Below are positions 15,918 to 23,154 of a stretch of 25,411 bases of DNA, one piece after another. Positions within the stretch are counted from its first letter, which is position 1. Each line of letters starts with the position of its first letter. This stretch comes from Merdivivens faecigallinarum (GTDB lineage: Bacteria > Bacteroidota > Bacteroidia > Bacteroidales > UBA932). The stretch is from contig JADILY010000140.1 of assembly GCA_017695055.1 (NCBI GenBank), forward strand, positions 1 through 25,411, in the 5' to 3' direction. The notes under the pieces are model-generated. The model made no database searches and was not told the DNA's origin. It was given only the letters and a program-made list of their open reading frames with translations. A program made the position numbers and the translations under genes.

Positions 15918-16502
15918 TTAAAACCACAGACCGATACCGAAAGCGGGAATCGGATGCCAATAATAATTCCCGCCCTTATACAGCATTACATGGGGCGAAA
16001 AGCCGCATTTGAAACCGATATCCAACGACACCTTCCTGAAATTCACGGCCATGCCCAAAGCCGGACGGACAAAAAAGCATGTTCTCCATGTATTATACAC
16101 ATTATCTCCGCTCGCAGAGTCGAATACAATGCCCGGCAACTGCACAGATACTCCGGCTTCAAGGCCTATATACCCCTGTACTTTTCCCCTGCGCGGATAG
16201 AACCATCTTCCTTCCGCCGCGAAATCAGTGTAATTATAGCCCCAATTGTAGGAATACCCCGCACTGCCTCCGACATAAATATTGCAGGACGGGAAAATAA
16301 CGCCATGAGTAGTACTGAAAGCGATTCCTATATAATTGACATAAACGGCGGCATTTCCGGCATACTTCACCTTGTCACCTTCAGTGCCGGTATCATGCGC
16401 AATGGACGGACGGGCATCGTCCTCCGGAACTTCTGCGGCATTTGCCGGATTGCCTGACATAATCAGGCAAACCGCCAGTAAAAAACAAAAAAAACGTTTC
16501 AT
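15918..16502 (-). CDS. Small outer-membrane beta-barrel protein
   Basis: This is a 194-residue secreted protein with a clear cleavable signal peptide (MKRFFCFLLAVCLIMSGNPANA, cleavage after ANA). The rest alternates short aromatic and glycine-rich amphipathic strands, for example AVYVNYIGIAF, VGGSAGYSYNWGY and KVSLDIGFKCGF, and it ends in GIGLWF. The terminal aromatic residue is typical of outer-membrane barrels. I estimate about eight strands but do not recognise a named family. An in-frame ATG at 16508 is also possible, but GGAGGG (16514-16509) touches it, whereas it lies at a proper distance from the ATG at 16502. That SD lies in the last codons of the C10 peptidase gene, so the two are probably coupled. 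Confidence 0.72.
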   Translation of the reverse strand: MKRFFCFLLAVCLIMSGNPANAAEVPEDDARPSIAHDTGTEGDKVKYAGNAAVYVNYIGIAFSTTHGVIFPSCNIYVGGSAGYSYNWGYNYTDFAAEGRWFYPRRGKVQGYIGLEAGVSVQLPGIVFDSASGDNVYNTWRTCFFVRPALGMAVNFRKVSLDIGFKCGFSPHVMLYKGGNYYWHPIPAFGIGLWF

Positions 16503-16504
16503 GA

Positions 16505-17806
16505 TCATCCCTCCTGTACCTCATAAGTGATTATACGGTAATAAGAATCATAATCTCCATCACTTTCTGATTTCGTCATATAATCGAAATCATAACTTAT
16601 ATCAATATCAAAAATACCGGCTTTAAAATAACCGTCATCTTTACCGCCCCATCCCCAATTGCAGTGAAAATATGCTTCCGATTTATATGCTTCTCCTTTA
16701 TAATCTCCGCTTTCTTCACCTTCTTTATGTCCATAATAATTTTTATAAATCAAGCCATCAACTACCCAAGAATGAGCATGAAATCCATTTGCTTTTGCTG
16801 CCACGAACACTGGGTAACCTTTCATCAAGCAATCAATAATCATATTGACATCACATCTTTTCGGATCTGCATAACGTTGAACATTTGAATATCCCATTAC
16901 ATTTTTAAAATATTTTGCAGCATGTTTTGGCCAAATTAAAGATGAAGTCCCTAAATGAGTTACACCACAATAATCTCTTATTGATTTAACAATCAATGCA
17001 ACAGCTTTTGCATAAATAGAACTGTCATTCAAAACATATTTCATTTCACGCAACTCTTCAAACGGAATAGTAACATCTTCAATTATAAATGGTGAAGGAT
17101 ACGCATTATACGTCATTATCTGCATCATTGCAACAGCAGTACATCCAGCAGCATAAGGCCTACATAAATTATTAAATGGAGCATTTTGATTCCATTTTGT
17201 TTTAAGCATAACAGGGACAGCATTTACAGTTTCTACACGATCCCATACAGTAATGACCCATTCACCATCGGGGACAGTAAATTCTGGAGGATCATCGTCA
17301 TTTCGCGGAAAAGTAAAATAATTGTCATCAACTAAAGAATCCCTAATCGGAATTGTAGAACTGGCATTTATAGCATATCGTCGAACCAATTCAAGCGGTA
17401 GCTTTTCTGAGTTTAATGTATCATAACACGAATAATTTTCATTAATATTACCACTTTCAGTTATTGCGAATACATCATTACCTATACGTTTATCAGCAGA
17501 AATTATTGCGTAACCCTCATTGTCTGTATAATTAATTATATAAAGCAATGGATAACTTTCTCCAGATTTTGTCATTTCCATAGTTCCATCCGCCATAACA
17601 GTTACGATATTAGCAATCTGTCTGTCTGAATATTCTGATTTCGTATCAGCATCTAAAAATGCATCAAGATAATCGATTGCCTGATTTACTGGGATGACAT
17701 AACTTCCATTATTTTTTTTATTTGAGATATCATTATAAGCCACTTGCTTATCGCAAGCAAACAAAAGCATGCATAACATTATCAGTGTCACGTTTTTTGT
17801 TTTCAT
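16505..17806 (-). CDS. C10 family (streptopain-like) cysteine peptidase, lipoprotein
   Basis: This is a papain-fold cysteine peptidase of MEROPS family C10 (relatives are SpeB, interpain and the Bfp proteases), 433 residues. It starts with a lipoprotein signal peptide (MLCMLLFAC, lipid-bearing Cys18), so it should be tethered to a membrane. Residues of about 30-140 form a propeptide with the Spi-like pattern YIINYTDNEGYAIISADKR. The nucleophile is Cys222 in YAAGCTAVAMMQIM and the catalytic His345 lies in HSWVVDG; the oxyanion/aromatic motif is CNWGWGGKDDGYFKAG. All expected active-site residues are present, so it is probably active. The start is ATG 17806, not the TTG two codons upstream. The gene is clearly more AT-rich than its neighbours, which suggests acquisition from elsewhere. 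The substrate is unknown. Confidence 0.9.
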   Translation of the reverse strand: MKTKNVTLIMLCMLLFACDKQVAYNDISNKKNNGSYVIPVNQAIDYLDAFLDADTKSEYSDRQIANIVTVMADGTMEMTKSGESYPLLYIINYTDNEGYAIISADKRIGNDVFAITESGNINENYSCYDTLNSEKLPLELVRRYAINASSTIPIRDSLVDDNYFTFPRNDDDPPEFTVPDGEWVITVWDRVETVNAVPVMLKTKWNQNAPFNNLCRPYAAGCTAVAMMQIMTYNAYPSPFIIEDVTIPFEELREMKYVLNDSSIYAKAVALIVKSIRDYCGVTHLGTSSLIWPKHAAKYFKNVMGYSNVQRYADPKRCDVNMIIDCLMKGYPVFVAAKANGFHAHSWVVDGLIYKNYYGHKEGEESGDYKGEAYKSEAYFHCNWGWGGKDDGYFKAGIFDIDISYDFDYMTKSESDGDYDSYYRIITYEVQEG

Positions 17807-17854
17807 ACCCAATTAGATTTTAATAAATTAAATTAATAGCCAGTGTCCGGATAA

Positions 17855-17872
17855 TAAGAACATTTGTTCTTA
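17855..17872. promoter_or_regulatory. 18-bp operator-like palindrome over a -33 element
   Basis: TAAGAACA-TT-TGTTCTTA is a perfect inverted repeat with 8-bp arms and a 2-bp centre. The TTTG of the plus-strand -33 element (17863-17866) sits at its centre. This position would suit a dimeric repressor or activator, but the cognate regulator is not in the window. Confidence 0.5.
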
Positions 17873-17895
17873 ATCATATAACAGAAGTACATTTG
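17863..17895 (+). promoter_or_regulatory. Near-consensus promoter, TTTG (-33) and TACATTTG (-7)
   Basis: TTTG at 17863-17866 and TACATTTG at 17888-17895 are separated by 21 bases, which agrees with the Bacteroides promoter TTTG-N19-21-TAnnTTTG. It points away from the C10 peptidase gene, into a region with no annotated gene. Transcription would start at about 17902, just before the ATGs at 17910 and 17916. Confidence 0.6.
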
Positions 17896-17909
17896 TAACA
17901 AAAAATCAT

Positions 17910-18071
17910 ATGATTATGAATTATGGAGATATTGTTAGTGGATGTTATATTTTTATCCCGGGAACATCATACCCGGGAAAGAGTTTCGAATTCGTTCTTT
18001 CCGAGAATGGCCAACATTCTGGCCGAGGTATGGTAAAGGATTACCATGGTTTAAAAAATAAAACGACTTAA
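17910..18071 (+). CDS. Possible small ORF of 51-53 codons, or a structured small RNA
   Basis: An ORF runs from ATG 17910 (or 17916) to TAA at 18069-18071, right behind the promoter at 17863-17895. The product from 17916 reads MNYGDIVSGCYIFIPGTSYP and continues with GKSFEFVLSENGQHSGRG. It is hydrophilic, has no membrane segment or signal peptide, and matches no family I know. The same DNA is dense in inverted repeats: two CCCGGG blocks (17957-17962 and 17972-17977), AGAATG/CATTCT (18004-18020), ATGGTAA/TTACCAT (18030-18047) and TTAAGATCTTAA (18068-18079) over the stop codon. It may therefore be a small RNA rather than a gene. The rest of the 17807-18185 gap is AT-rich and I see no other gene in it. 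Confidence 0.35.
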   Translation: MIMNYGDIVSGCYIFIPGTSYPGKSFEFVLSENGQHSGRGMVKDYHGLKNKTT

Positions 18072-18151
18072 GATCTTAAACAATGGCAATTTTATAAAAA
18101 AAAATAAATAAAACAAATTTTATTGCATGGGTAGAGTCAAATTTTCCAAAT

Positions 18152-18173
18152 GGCAGAGGCATCTGATTCTGCC
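18152..18173 (-). terminator. Possible weak terminator of xerD
   Basis: A 6-bp stem GGCAGA/TCTGCC with a 10-base loop lies 12 bases after the xerD stop. On the minus strand it is followed by ATTTGGAAAATTTG, a poor U-run, so the call is tentative. Confidence 0.35.
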
Positions 18174-18185
18174 GGCCCGTCTTCA

Positions 18186-19109
18186 TCATATTTCCCTCGG
18201 GTGGTGGGACAGGATTGTCTTCTGCCATTTCGAGGTTTCGACATGGGTGTAGATTTCCGTAGTCATTATGCTTTCATGGCCAAGCATCTGCTGCACTGCA
18301 CGGAGGTCGGCCCCGTTTTCGATAAGATGAGTCGCGAAAGAATGCCTCAACGTATGCGGGGATATGTCCTTGGCTATGCCGGCACGCGAGGCAGCCTCCC
18401 TGACTATATTGAACACCATGACACGGGTCATAGGCTTTCCCCGGCGGTTCAGAAAGAGCACATCCGTATCCTTCATCGCCGTTTTGCACGAGTCGAGTAG
18501 CCGCTGTCTGTCCGGCATATAATACCTTATGGCCGACAGGGCGCATTCGCCAATCGGGACGAGACGCTGTTTGTCCCCTTTTCCGATTACACGGATGAAC
18601 TGTTCACCGGCAAATATATCCGTGACCCTGATGGAAACGGCCTCGCTTACCCGCAGCCCGCAACCGTACATCACCTCGAGTATGGCCTTGTTACGGTGCC
18701 CGAGGGGGTCGGTAAGGTCTACGGAAGAAATCATCCTCCCGACTTCCTCGACAGAAAGCACGACAGGGAGTTTCTTCTGAGGCTTCGGAGTATCGATGAG
18801 TTCGCACGGATTTTCATCGCACCGTCCTTCCTCCATCATGAAACTGAAAAACGTCCTTATCGAGGTCAGCACCCTCGCCTGCGAGCGGGAAGAAAGGGTA
18901 TCGAGCCGTCCGGCAAGATATGACGACACGCAATAACGGTCGCAGTCTTCGGGCCTCTCCGGAGCGGACCCGCCCTCCACGGAAGACAGATAATCGAAAA
19001 ACAAGGCCACATCGCTGACATACGATGATACCGTATTTTCGGAAAGGCCCCGTTCAAGCCTCAAATAATTTCCGAAATCCTCCAAAGCCTCCGAAAAAAA
19101 TTTTTCCAT
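18186..19109 (-). CDS. xerD: Site-specific tyrosine recombinase XerD
   Basis: This is a chromosome-dimer-resolution recombinase that acts with XerC at dif, 307 residues. The N-terminal SAM-like core-binding domain covers about residues 1-100 and the catalytic domain the rest. All active-site residues are present with XerD-like spacing: Arg153 (CGLRVSE), Lys177 (GKGDK), His252 and Arg255 (PHTLRHSFATHL), His278 (LGHES) and nucleophile Tyr287 (EIYTHV). The C-terminus HHPRE is the usual XerD ending. It is encoded alone on the minus strand, divergent from sodB with 165 bases between the two starts. I did not find a clear -7 box for it. Confidence 0.93.
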   Translation of the reverse strand: MEKFFSEALEDFGNYLRLERGLSENTVSSYVSDVALFFDYLSSVEGGSAPERPEDCDRYCVSSYLAGRLDTLSSRSQARVLTSIRTFFSFMMEEGRCDENPCELIDTPKPQKKLPVVLSVEEVGRMISSVDLTDPLGHRNKAILEVMYGCGLRVSEAVSIRVTDIFAGEQFIRVIGKGDKQRLVPIGECALSAIRYYMPDRQRLLDSCKTAMKDTDVLFLNRRGKPMTRVMVFNIVREAASRAGIAKDISPHTLRHSFATHLIENGADLRAVQQMLGHESIMTTEIYTHVETSKWQKTILSHHPREI

Positions 19110-19228
19110 CGCCAGATGTCCCTAATTATCCGATACCTTTATTTTAAATTCGCATTAAAAATAGAAATCAGTATTAAACCGTATTAAAATTCGGCAGATA
19201 CCAGAACACAAAATTATCAAAAAATCCT

Positions 19229-19236
19229 TATATTTG
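19229..19236 (+). promoter_or_regulatory. Predicted sodB promoter, -7 box TATATTTG
   Basis: TATATTTG matches TAnnTTTG and lies 38 bases upstream of the sodB ATG at 19275. No consensus -33 is visible in the AT-rich DNA before it. An AAAAGGAAAC ribosome-binding region lies before the start. Confidence 0.6.
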
Positions 19237-19274
19237 ATTTTTCAATCATTTTAACAATAAAAAAAGGAAACGAT

Positions 19275-19847
19275 ATGAAACATTTGATGCCAGAGCTTCC
19301 ATACGGAAAGGAAGCGTTCGCTCCTGTCCTGAGCGAAGAAAGTTTCGATTACCATTACGGAAAACATTTGCAGACCTACATAGACACGCTGAACAAACTG
19401 ATTGAAGGGACCGGGTATGAAAACATGTCCATGGAGGAAATCATAATGAAGGCCGACGGACCGGTCTACAACAATGCCGCACAGGCATGGAACCACACGC
19501 TCTTCTTCCTTACGCTCACACCGGCGAAGAAAACGATGCCTGAAAAACTTTCGAGCCTCGTAAGGCGCGACTTCGGTTCAGAAGAACAGTTCCGCGACCA
19601 GTTCATAGCGAAGGCGACCGCACAGTTCGGTTCCGGCTGGGGATGGCTCTCCGTCGACAAAGAAGGAAAATTGGTGATAACCACCGAGTCCAATGCAGGA
19701 AACCCTCTGCGCGGAGGCCTCAGGCCAATAATGACCCTCGATGTGTGGGAACATGCCTACTACATAGACTACCGCAACAGGCGCGCCGATTATCTCAAGG
19801 CCGTATGGGAACACATAGATTGGGATAAAGTAGCCGAAAGGCTGTAA
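19275..19847 (+). CDS. sodB: Superoxide dismutase, Fe type (possibly cambialistic)
   Basis: This 190-residue cytoplasmic enzyme converts superoxide to oxygen and hydrogen peroxide. The four metal ligands are His27 (FDYHYGKH), His74 (AWNHTLFF), Asp156 and His160 (DVWEHAYYIDY). The active-site glutamine comes from the N-terminal half (Gln70, NNAAQAWNHT), which points to the Fe-type; Bacteroides homologues can use Fe or Mn. GSGWGWLSV is also conserved. It has its own predicted promoter and is convergent with nnr. Such a protein fits an anaerobe that meets oxygen transiently. Confidence 0.97.
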   Translation: MKHLMPELPYGKEAFAPVLSEESFDYHYGKHLQTYIDTLNKLIEGTGYENMSMEEIIMKADGPVYNNAAQAWNHTLFFLTLTPAKKTMPEKLSSLVRRDFGSEEQFRDQFIAKATAQFGSGWGWLSVDKEGKLVITTESNAGNPLRGGLRPIMTLDVWEHAYYIDYRNRRADYLKAVWEHIDWDKVAERL

Positions 19848-19884
19848 ACACCAGCATTCCGAAGGCTGCAAACAGCCACGGCGA

Positions 19885-21258
19885 TTATTGGAGGCAGCGC
19901 ATTACATCGGTCGAAGACATCGCCTCCCAGCCGAACTGCCTTTCGGCCTTTTCTCCGGCAAGGCCATGACGGTATACGCCTGTTATGGCTGCCGCCAATG
20001 GAGCGCAGCCGCGTGCAAGAAGGCCTCCGACATAGCCCGCAAGCACGTCGCCGCTTCCTCCCTTGGCCATGCCGGGACAGCCGGTGGAATTGAAGAATAT
20101 CCTGCCATCAGGGGAAACGACCGCCGTATGCGCACCTTTCAAGACCACCACCGAAGACAATTCGCTCGCCAGGGCTGCCGCCTTGGCGAGTTTTTCACAC
20201 TCGCAGCTCCAGCCACCTGTCAGACGGCGCAATTCTCCGGGATGCGGAGTAAGTATACTGCCAGCCGGGACCGCACGGCGCAAATGCCTGTGCATGGATA
20301 TCAGGTTAAGGGCATCAGCATCGATGACCATCGGTTTACCGCAGGCAAAAAGCGATGAAAGCGCGGATACGGTGCTTTCATCCGTACCCAAGCCGCAGCC
20401 TACGCATACGGCAGTGTATTTCGACATATCATCAGGCAAAGAGGCAAAACAGTCGCCGGAATCGCAGCTTACCATAGCCGAGGGATTGGACACATACATG
20501 GCAAGCCTTTCCGAAGCCGGGATACGCGAAGTAACCAGGCCGCAGCCGGAACGCAGGGCTGCACCGACGGCCAGAATGGCCGCCCCTATCATACCGGCAC
20601 TGCCGCAGACACAGAGCAAATGTCCGTTATCTCCCTTATGGGCGAATTTCCGGGGTCTGCCCAATGCAGGCTCGTCCCTGACGGTCGCCGCATACGCAGC
20701 CTCATCCGTATAATAATATTTTCCCGGAATGACGGGAATGAATTTTTCAGACGGCTCCATGCGGACGACGGCTATCCTTCCTGCATTGTCGCCGTAACGG
20801 GGCAGAAGCATGGAAAGTTTCGGAAAACCGAGCGCCACCGTCGCATCCGCCCTGACCATACAGCCGAAGTCCTCATTGTCGGCCGATGGCTCGGGAGGCA
20901 TTCCCGAAGGGATGTCCAAAGACACGACAAAGGCTCCGGAGCCATTGATATGGCTGACAAGCGGGACAAGGCCGTCCGAAATCCGGCCTTCGAGTCCGGT
21001 ACCGAGCAAGGCATCGACATAGATCTCACAAGGCAAAGCTTTCCTTCCGGCCTGTCCGGACAGGTATGCCCCGGCATCACAGGCATGCACCACCCTGCAT
21101 TCGAAGCCCTGCACGGCAAGCAGTGCGGCAAGGTCACGCCCGTCCCTGCCGTTTCCGCCCTCCCCAGCAAACACAGTAAAAACAACATCCCGCCCGAAAC
21201 CGTGTTCGGACATGATTTCCAGCATACAGCCTAAAATCCCGGCACCCGCATTTTCCAT
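19885..21258 (-). CDS. nnr: NAD(P)H-hydrate repair enzyme (Nnr): intact dehydratase, altered epimerase domain
   Basis: This bifunctional enzyme repairs hydrated NADH and NADPH. The C-terminal dehydratase domain (about residues 205-457) looks intact: HKGDNGHLLCVCGS, AALRSGCGLVT, LTPHPGE at 336-342, LKGAHT and GMAKGGSGDVLAG with catalytic Asp404. The N-terminal YjeF_N epimerase domain is unusual. It begins directly at MENAGAG, lacking about 20 residues that normally precede it, and the usual NNGGDG is GNGRDG at about 35-40. VDALLGTG with Asp82 and SLDIPSGM are kept. The frame runs up to a TTG at 21312, but that lies beyond the hpf terminator; ATG 21258 follows AGGGA at 7 bases and is preferred. 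At 457 residues it is shorter than the roughly 500 expected. The epimerase half may be weakened. Confidence 0.9.
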   Translation of the reverse strand: MENAGAGILGCMLEIMSEHGFGRDVVFTVFAGEGGNGRDGRDLAALLAVQGFECRVVHACDAGAYLSGQAGRKALPCEIYVDALLGTGLEGRISDGLVPLVSHINGSGAFVVSLDIPSGMPPEPSADNEDFGCMVRADATVALGFPKLSMLLPRYGDNAGRIAVVRMEPSEKFIPVIPGKYYYTDEAAYAATVRDEPALGRPRKFAHKGDNGHLLCVCGSAGMIGAAILAVGAALRSGCGLVTSRIPASERLAMYVSNPSAMVSCDSGDCFASLPDDMSKYTAVCVGCGLGTDESTVSALSSLFACGKPMVIDADALNLISMHRHLRRAVPAGSILTPHPGELRRLTGGWSCECEKLAKAAALASELSSVVVLKGAHTAVVSPDGRIFFNSTGCPGMAKGGSGDVLAGYVGGLLARGCAPLAAAITGVYRHGLAGEKAERQFGWEAMSSTDVMRCLQ

Positions 21259-21270
21259 AAAACAATCCCT

Positions 21271-21302
21271 AAAAAACAGGGGAATGCGGAAGCACCCCCC
21301 TG
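21271..21302 (-). terminator. Rho-independent terminator of hpf
   Basis: On the minus strand an 11-bp stem (CAGGGGGGTGC against GCATTCCCCTG, two G-U pairs) closes a TTCC loop and is followed at once by six T. It lies 57 bases after the hpf stop and 13 bases before the nnr start, so it separates nnr from the xerC-hpf transcript. Confidence 0.88.
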
Positions 21303-21358
21303 ACTCAATCAAATCAAAAATTATAAATCATGAAAAGATACATACAGTCTTATCCGAG

Positions 21359-21685
21359 TCATCCGATCAATTCATCCACGGGCATTTTCTTCCGCACATC
21401 GCCTCTCTTCTCCTTGGTGCGCACCAACTGGTCTTTCAGCACTGCCACGCAGTCTACGACAGCATCCTCGAATGTGGATGCATTTTTCTCGACAACCAGA
21501 TCATTGCCCGGTATCATCACCTTAATCTTGACATTTTTGTTGTCCACATCAGGAAGCAGCGAGAGGATGACCTCAGTCCTGATTACATCATCGAAGAATC
21601 TGGAAAGTTTGTTAACTTTCTTGTCAATGAAATCCAACAGCTTCTGATCAGCGTTGAATTTGACAGATTGAACTCTAATCTCCAT
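21359..21685 (-). CDS. hpf: Ribosome hibernation-promoting factor, short form
   Basis: This 108-residue protein binds the 30S decoding region of idle ribosomes (HPF/RaiA family). It has the beta-alpha-beta-beta-beta-alpha pattern: MEIRVQSVKFNADQKLLDFI, then the KVNKLSRFFDDV helix and turn, VKIKVMIPGNDLVVEK, and the helix FEDAVVDCVAVLKDQLVR. It lacks the C-terminal dimerisation domain of long HPF. The start overlaps the end of xerC by 11 bases. A strong Shine-Dalgarno run (AAAAAAGGAGGG, 21701-21690) lies within the last xerC codons. A good terminator follows. Confidence 0.93.
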   Translation of the reverse strand: MEIRVQSVKFNADQKLLDFIDKKVNKLSRFFDDVIRTEVILSLLPDVDNKNVKIKVMIPGNDLVVEKNASTFEDAVVDCVAVLKDQLVRTKEKRGDVRKKMPVDELIG

Positions 21686-22757
21686 GTTTCCCTCCTTTTT
21701 TAGCTCTTGGGTGAGCGGTTAAATAAGTTTTTTTCAGCTGGTCGAAACTGTTGTGGGTATAAATCTGGGTCGTCGACAGCGAGGCGTGTCCGAGCATCTC
21801 CTTTATCGCATTTATGTCCGCGCCCCTGTTGAGCAGGTGGGTCGCTATCGTATGCCTCAGTACATGCGGGCTCCTCTTGCCGATGAAACCTCCGAAATCC
21901 GTCAGCTGGCGTTCGATTACCCTGTTGACAAAGGCCGGATACAGAGGCTTTCCCGAATCCGTCGTAAACAACGGCATCCCAGGTTTCGCACCAACTTTGC
22001 GTAAATATAATAAAATTTTTTCACATACTTCATCCGTCAACGGAATTTCTCGCATTTTTCCTCCCTTTCCCATTACTCGAAGTATTTTCCTCGACAAATC
22101 CGCATCTTCGATTTTCAGTGAAATCAGCTCGGCACGGCGTATTCCGGTAGAATACAGAAGAACGACTATGAGCCTGTCCCTCGACTCCGAAACGGTCGCC
22201 CCCTCTCCTATCTGATTATTGTCGATATATCCCGAAACAGATTCTTCCGTATAGAACGACGGCAGGCGTACCGGCTGTTTCAGATGCTTGACCGCAAGCA
22301 CCGGGTTGGACTTTATCAGACCGAATTTCACAGCCATGCGGCACAATCCGCTGACAGAGGACAGGCGCCTGTTCACAGTGGCTGCTGACATCCCGGCCTT
22401 TACACTGGCCGCCATATAGGAACGAAGCATGTCCTTGTTCAGGCAGGAAACTACATCCGTCGTACTGTATGAGAGCAGGCGGGCGCAAATGGCCACATCG
22501 CCTGGAGACAGAATGGAATACAAGGTATCGGGCAGGCTATCAGGCTGGGTACCGGGCAAAACCTTCTCAGCCTTCTCCACCGCAGCCGCCGGCTCAAGAC
22601 CGCATTTAGACAGAAAGTCCTCCACGTCCCTGAGATAGTTTTCCAGCGTATTCACTGAATAACGTTTCTCAAAAGCCAGATAATCTATATAACTGCTTAT
22701 GAGACTGTTATTGCCGCTTGTAAAACCGCCGCCGCTTGTGACATCGCCTTTCCCCAT
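21675..22757 (-). CDS. xerC: Tyrosine recombinase XerC, with an N-terminal insertion
   Basis: This is the partner recombinase of XerD by position and form. At 360 residues it is about 60 longer than usual. A SAM-like domain starts at about residue 18 (LISSYIDYLAFEKRYSVNTL). Residues of about 53-102 are an insertion between the first helices, rich in Ala, Pro and Ser, and the core-binding domain resumes at CLNKDMLRSYM. The catalytic set is complete: Arg207 (STGIRRAEL), Lys231 (GKGGK), His298 and Arg301 (PHVLRHTIATHL), His324 (LGHAS) and Tyr333 (QIYTHN). The gene lies between rpsU and hpf, the common Bacteroidales order, and overlaps hpf by 11 bases. The XerC label rests partly on this context. 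Confidence 0.88.
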   Translation of the reverse strand: MGKGDVTSGGGFTSGNNSLISSYIDYLAFEKRYSVNTLENYLRDVEDFLSKCGLEPAAAVEKAEKVLPGTQPDSLPDTLYSILSPGDVAICARLLSYSTTDVVSCLNKDMLRSYMAASVKAGMSAATVNRRLSSVSGLCRMAVKFGLIKSNPVLAVKHLKQPVRLPSFYTEESVSGYIDNNQIGEGATVSESRDRLIVVLLYSTGIRRAELISLKIEDADLSRKILRVMGKGGKMREIPLTDEVCEKILLYLRKVGAKPGMPLFTTDSGKPLYPAFVNRVIERQLTDFGGFIGKRSPHVLRHTIATHLLNRGADINAIKEMLGHASLSTTQIYTHNSFDQLKKTYLTAHPRAKKGGKHGD

Positions 22758-22879
22758 AGATATCCATTACTTCTCTTAAACAATGCAAGTTATAAAAAAT
22801 ACAGTAAAATGCAGCATGAAGGTCATGAAAATGTAGGTGTGCTTATGCTGTAAAACCGATTTTGCCGGCCGACGGCAAC

Positions 22880-22907
22880 AAAAAAGCCGCACCCTGAAAG
22901 GCACGGC
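22880..22907 (-). terminator. Terminator of rpsU
   Basis: An 8-bp stem (GCCGCACC, 22886-22893, against GGCACGGC, 22900-22907, two wobble pairs on the minus strand) has a 6-base loop and is followed on the minus strand by six T (22885-22880). It lies 26 bases after the rpsU stop. It may partly uncouple rpsU from xerC. The 120 bases left before xerC show no clear promoter. Confidence 0.75.
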
Positions 22908-22933
22908 ACTATCGTTTTTCTTCAGAATGAGCA

Positions 22934-23125
22934 TTATTCGTCACGGAGCTGCATTTTCTGAACATAGATGGCTTTCTTTATTTCCTCCCTCCTCTTCACG
23001 GACGGTTTGACGAAAGTCTTCCTTGCGCGAAGCTCGCGGAGAGCACCCGTTTTCTCAAATTTTCTTTTGAATTTCTTCAAAGCCTTCTCTATGTTTTCGC
23101 CTTCTTTTATCGGTACAATAATCAC
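22934..23125 (-). CDS. rpsU: 30S ribosomal protein bS21
   Basis: This 63-residue basic protein begins MIIVPIKEGENIEKALKKFK and continues with the KRKFEKTGALRELRARK helix pair typical of bS21. In Bacteroidetes, bS21 helps hold the 3' tail of 16S rRNA so that its anti-Shine-Dalgarno sequence is hidden. The start codon is GTG at 23125. The upstream region carries an exceptional SD, AAAGGAGGTG (23143-23134), 8 bases before the start. The promoter at 23155-23184 is close, so the leader is short. xerC and hpf follow downstream. Confidence 0.96.
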   Translation of the reverse strand: MIIVPIKEGENIEKALKKFKRKFEKTGALRELRARKTFVKPSVKRREEIKKAIYVQKMQLRDE

Positions 23126-23133
23126 TTAACTTA

Positions 23134-23143
23134 CACCTCCTTT
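23134..23143 (-). promoter_or_regulatory. Extended Shine-Dalgarno sequence of rpsU
   Basis: Read on the minus strand, AAAGGAGGTG is fully complementary over ten bases to the conserved 16S rRNA end CACCTCCTTT. Eight bases separate it from the GTG start. Most genes in this window have little or no SD, so this site is unusual and probably regulatory. Confidence 0.85.
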
Positions 23144-23154
23144 ATTCTGGGACG

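Noticed and set aside
19864..19877. GGCTG/CAGCC hairpin between sodB and nnr as a terminator
   Set aside because: The stem has only 5 bp and there is no U-run on either strand.
20063..20713. Plus-strand open frame of 216 codons opposite nnr
   Set aside because: The nnr frame has clear motifs throughout; the opposite frame has none.
21259..21312. 18-codon N-terminal extension of nnr beginning at TTG 21312
   Set aside because: It runs through the hpf terminator hairpin and does not encode the missing YjeF_N helix.
21259..21358. tRNA genes after hpf, often found near this locus in Bacteroidales
   Set aside because: No cloverleaf or T-loop sequence is present; the gap holds only the terminator and the nnr leader.
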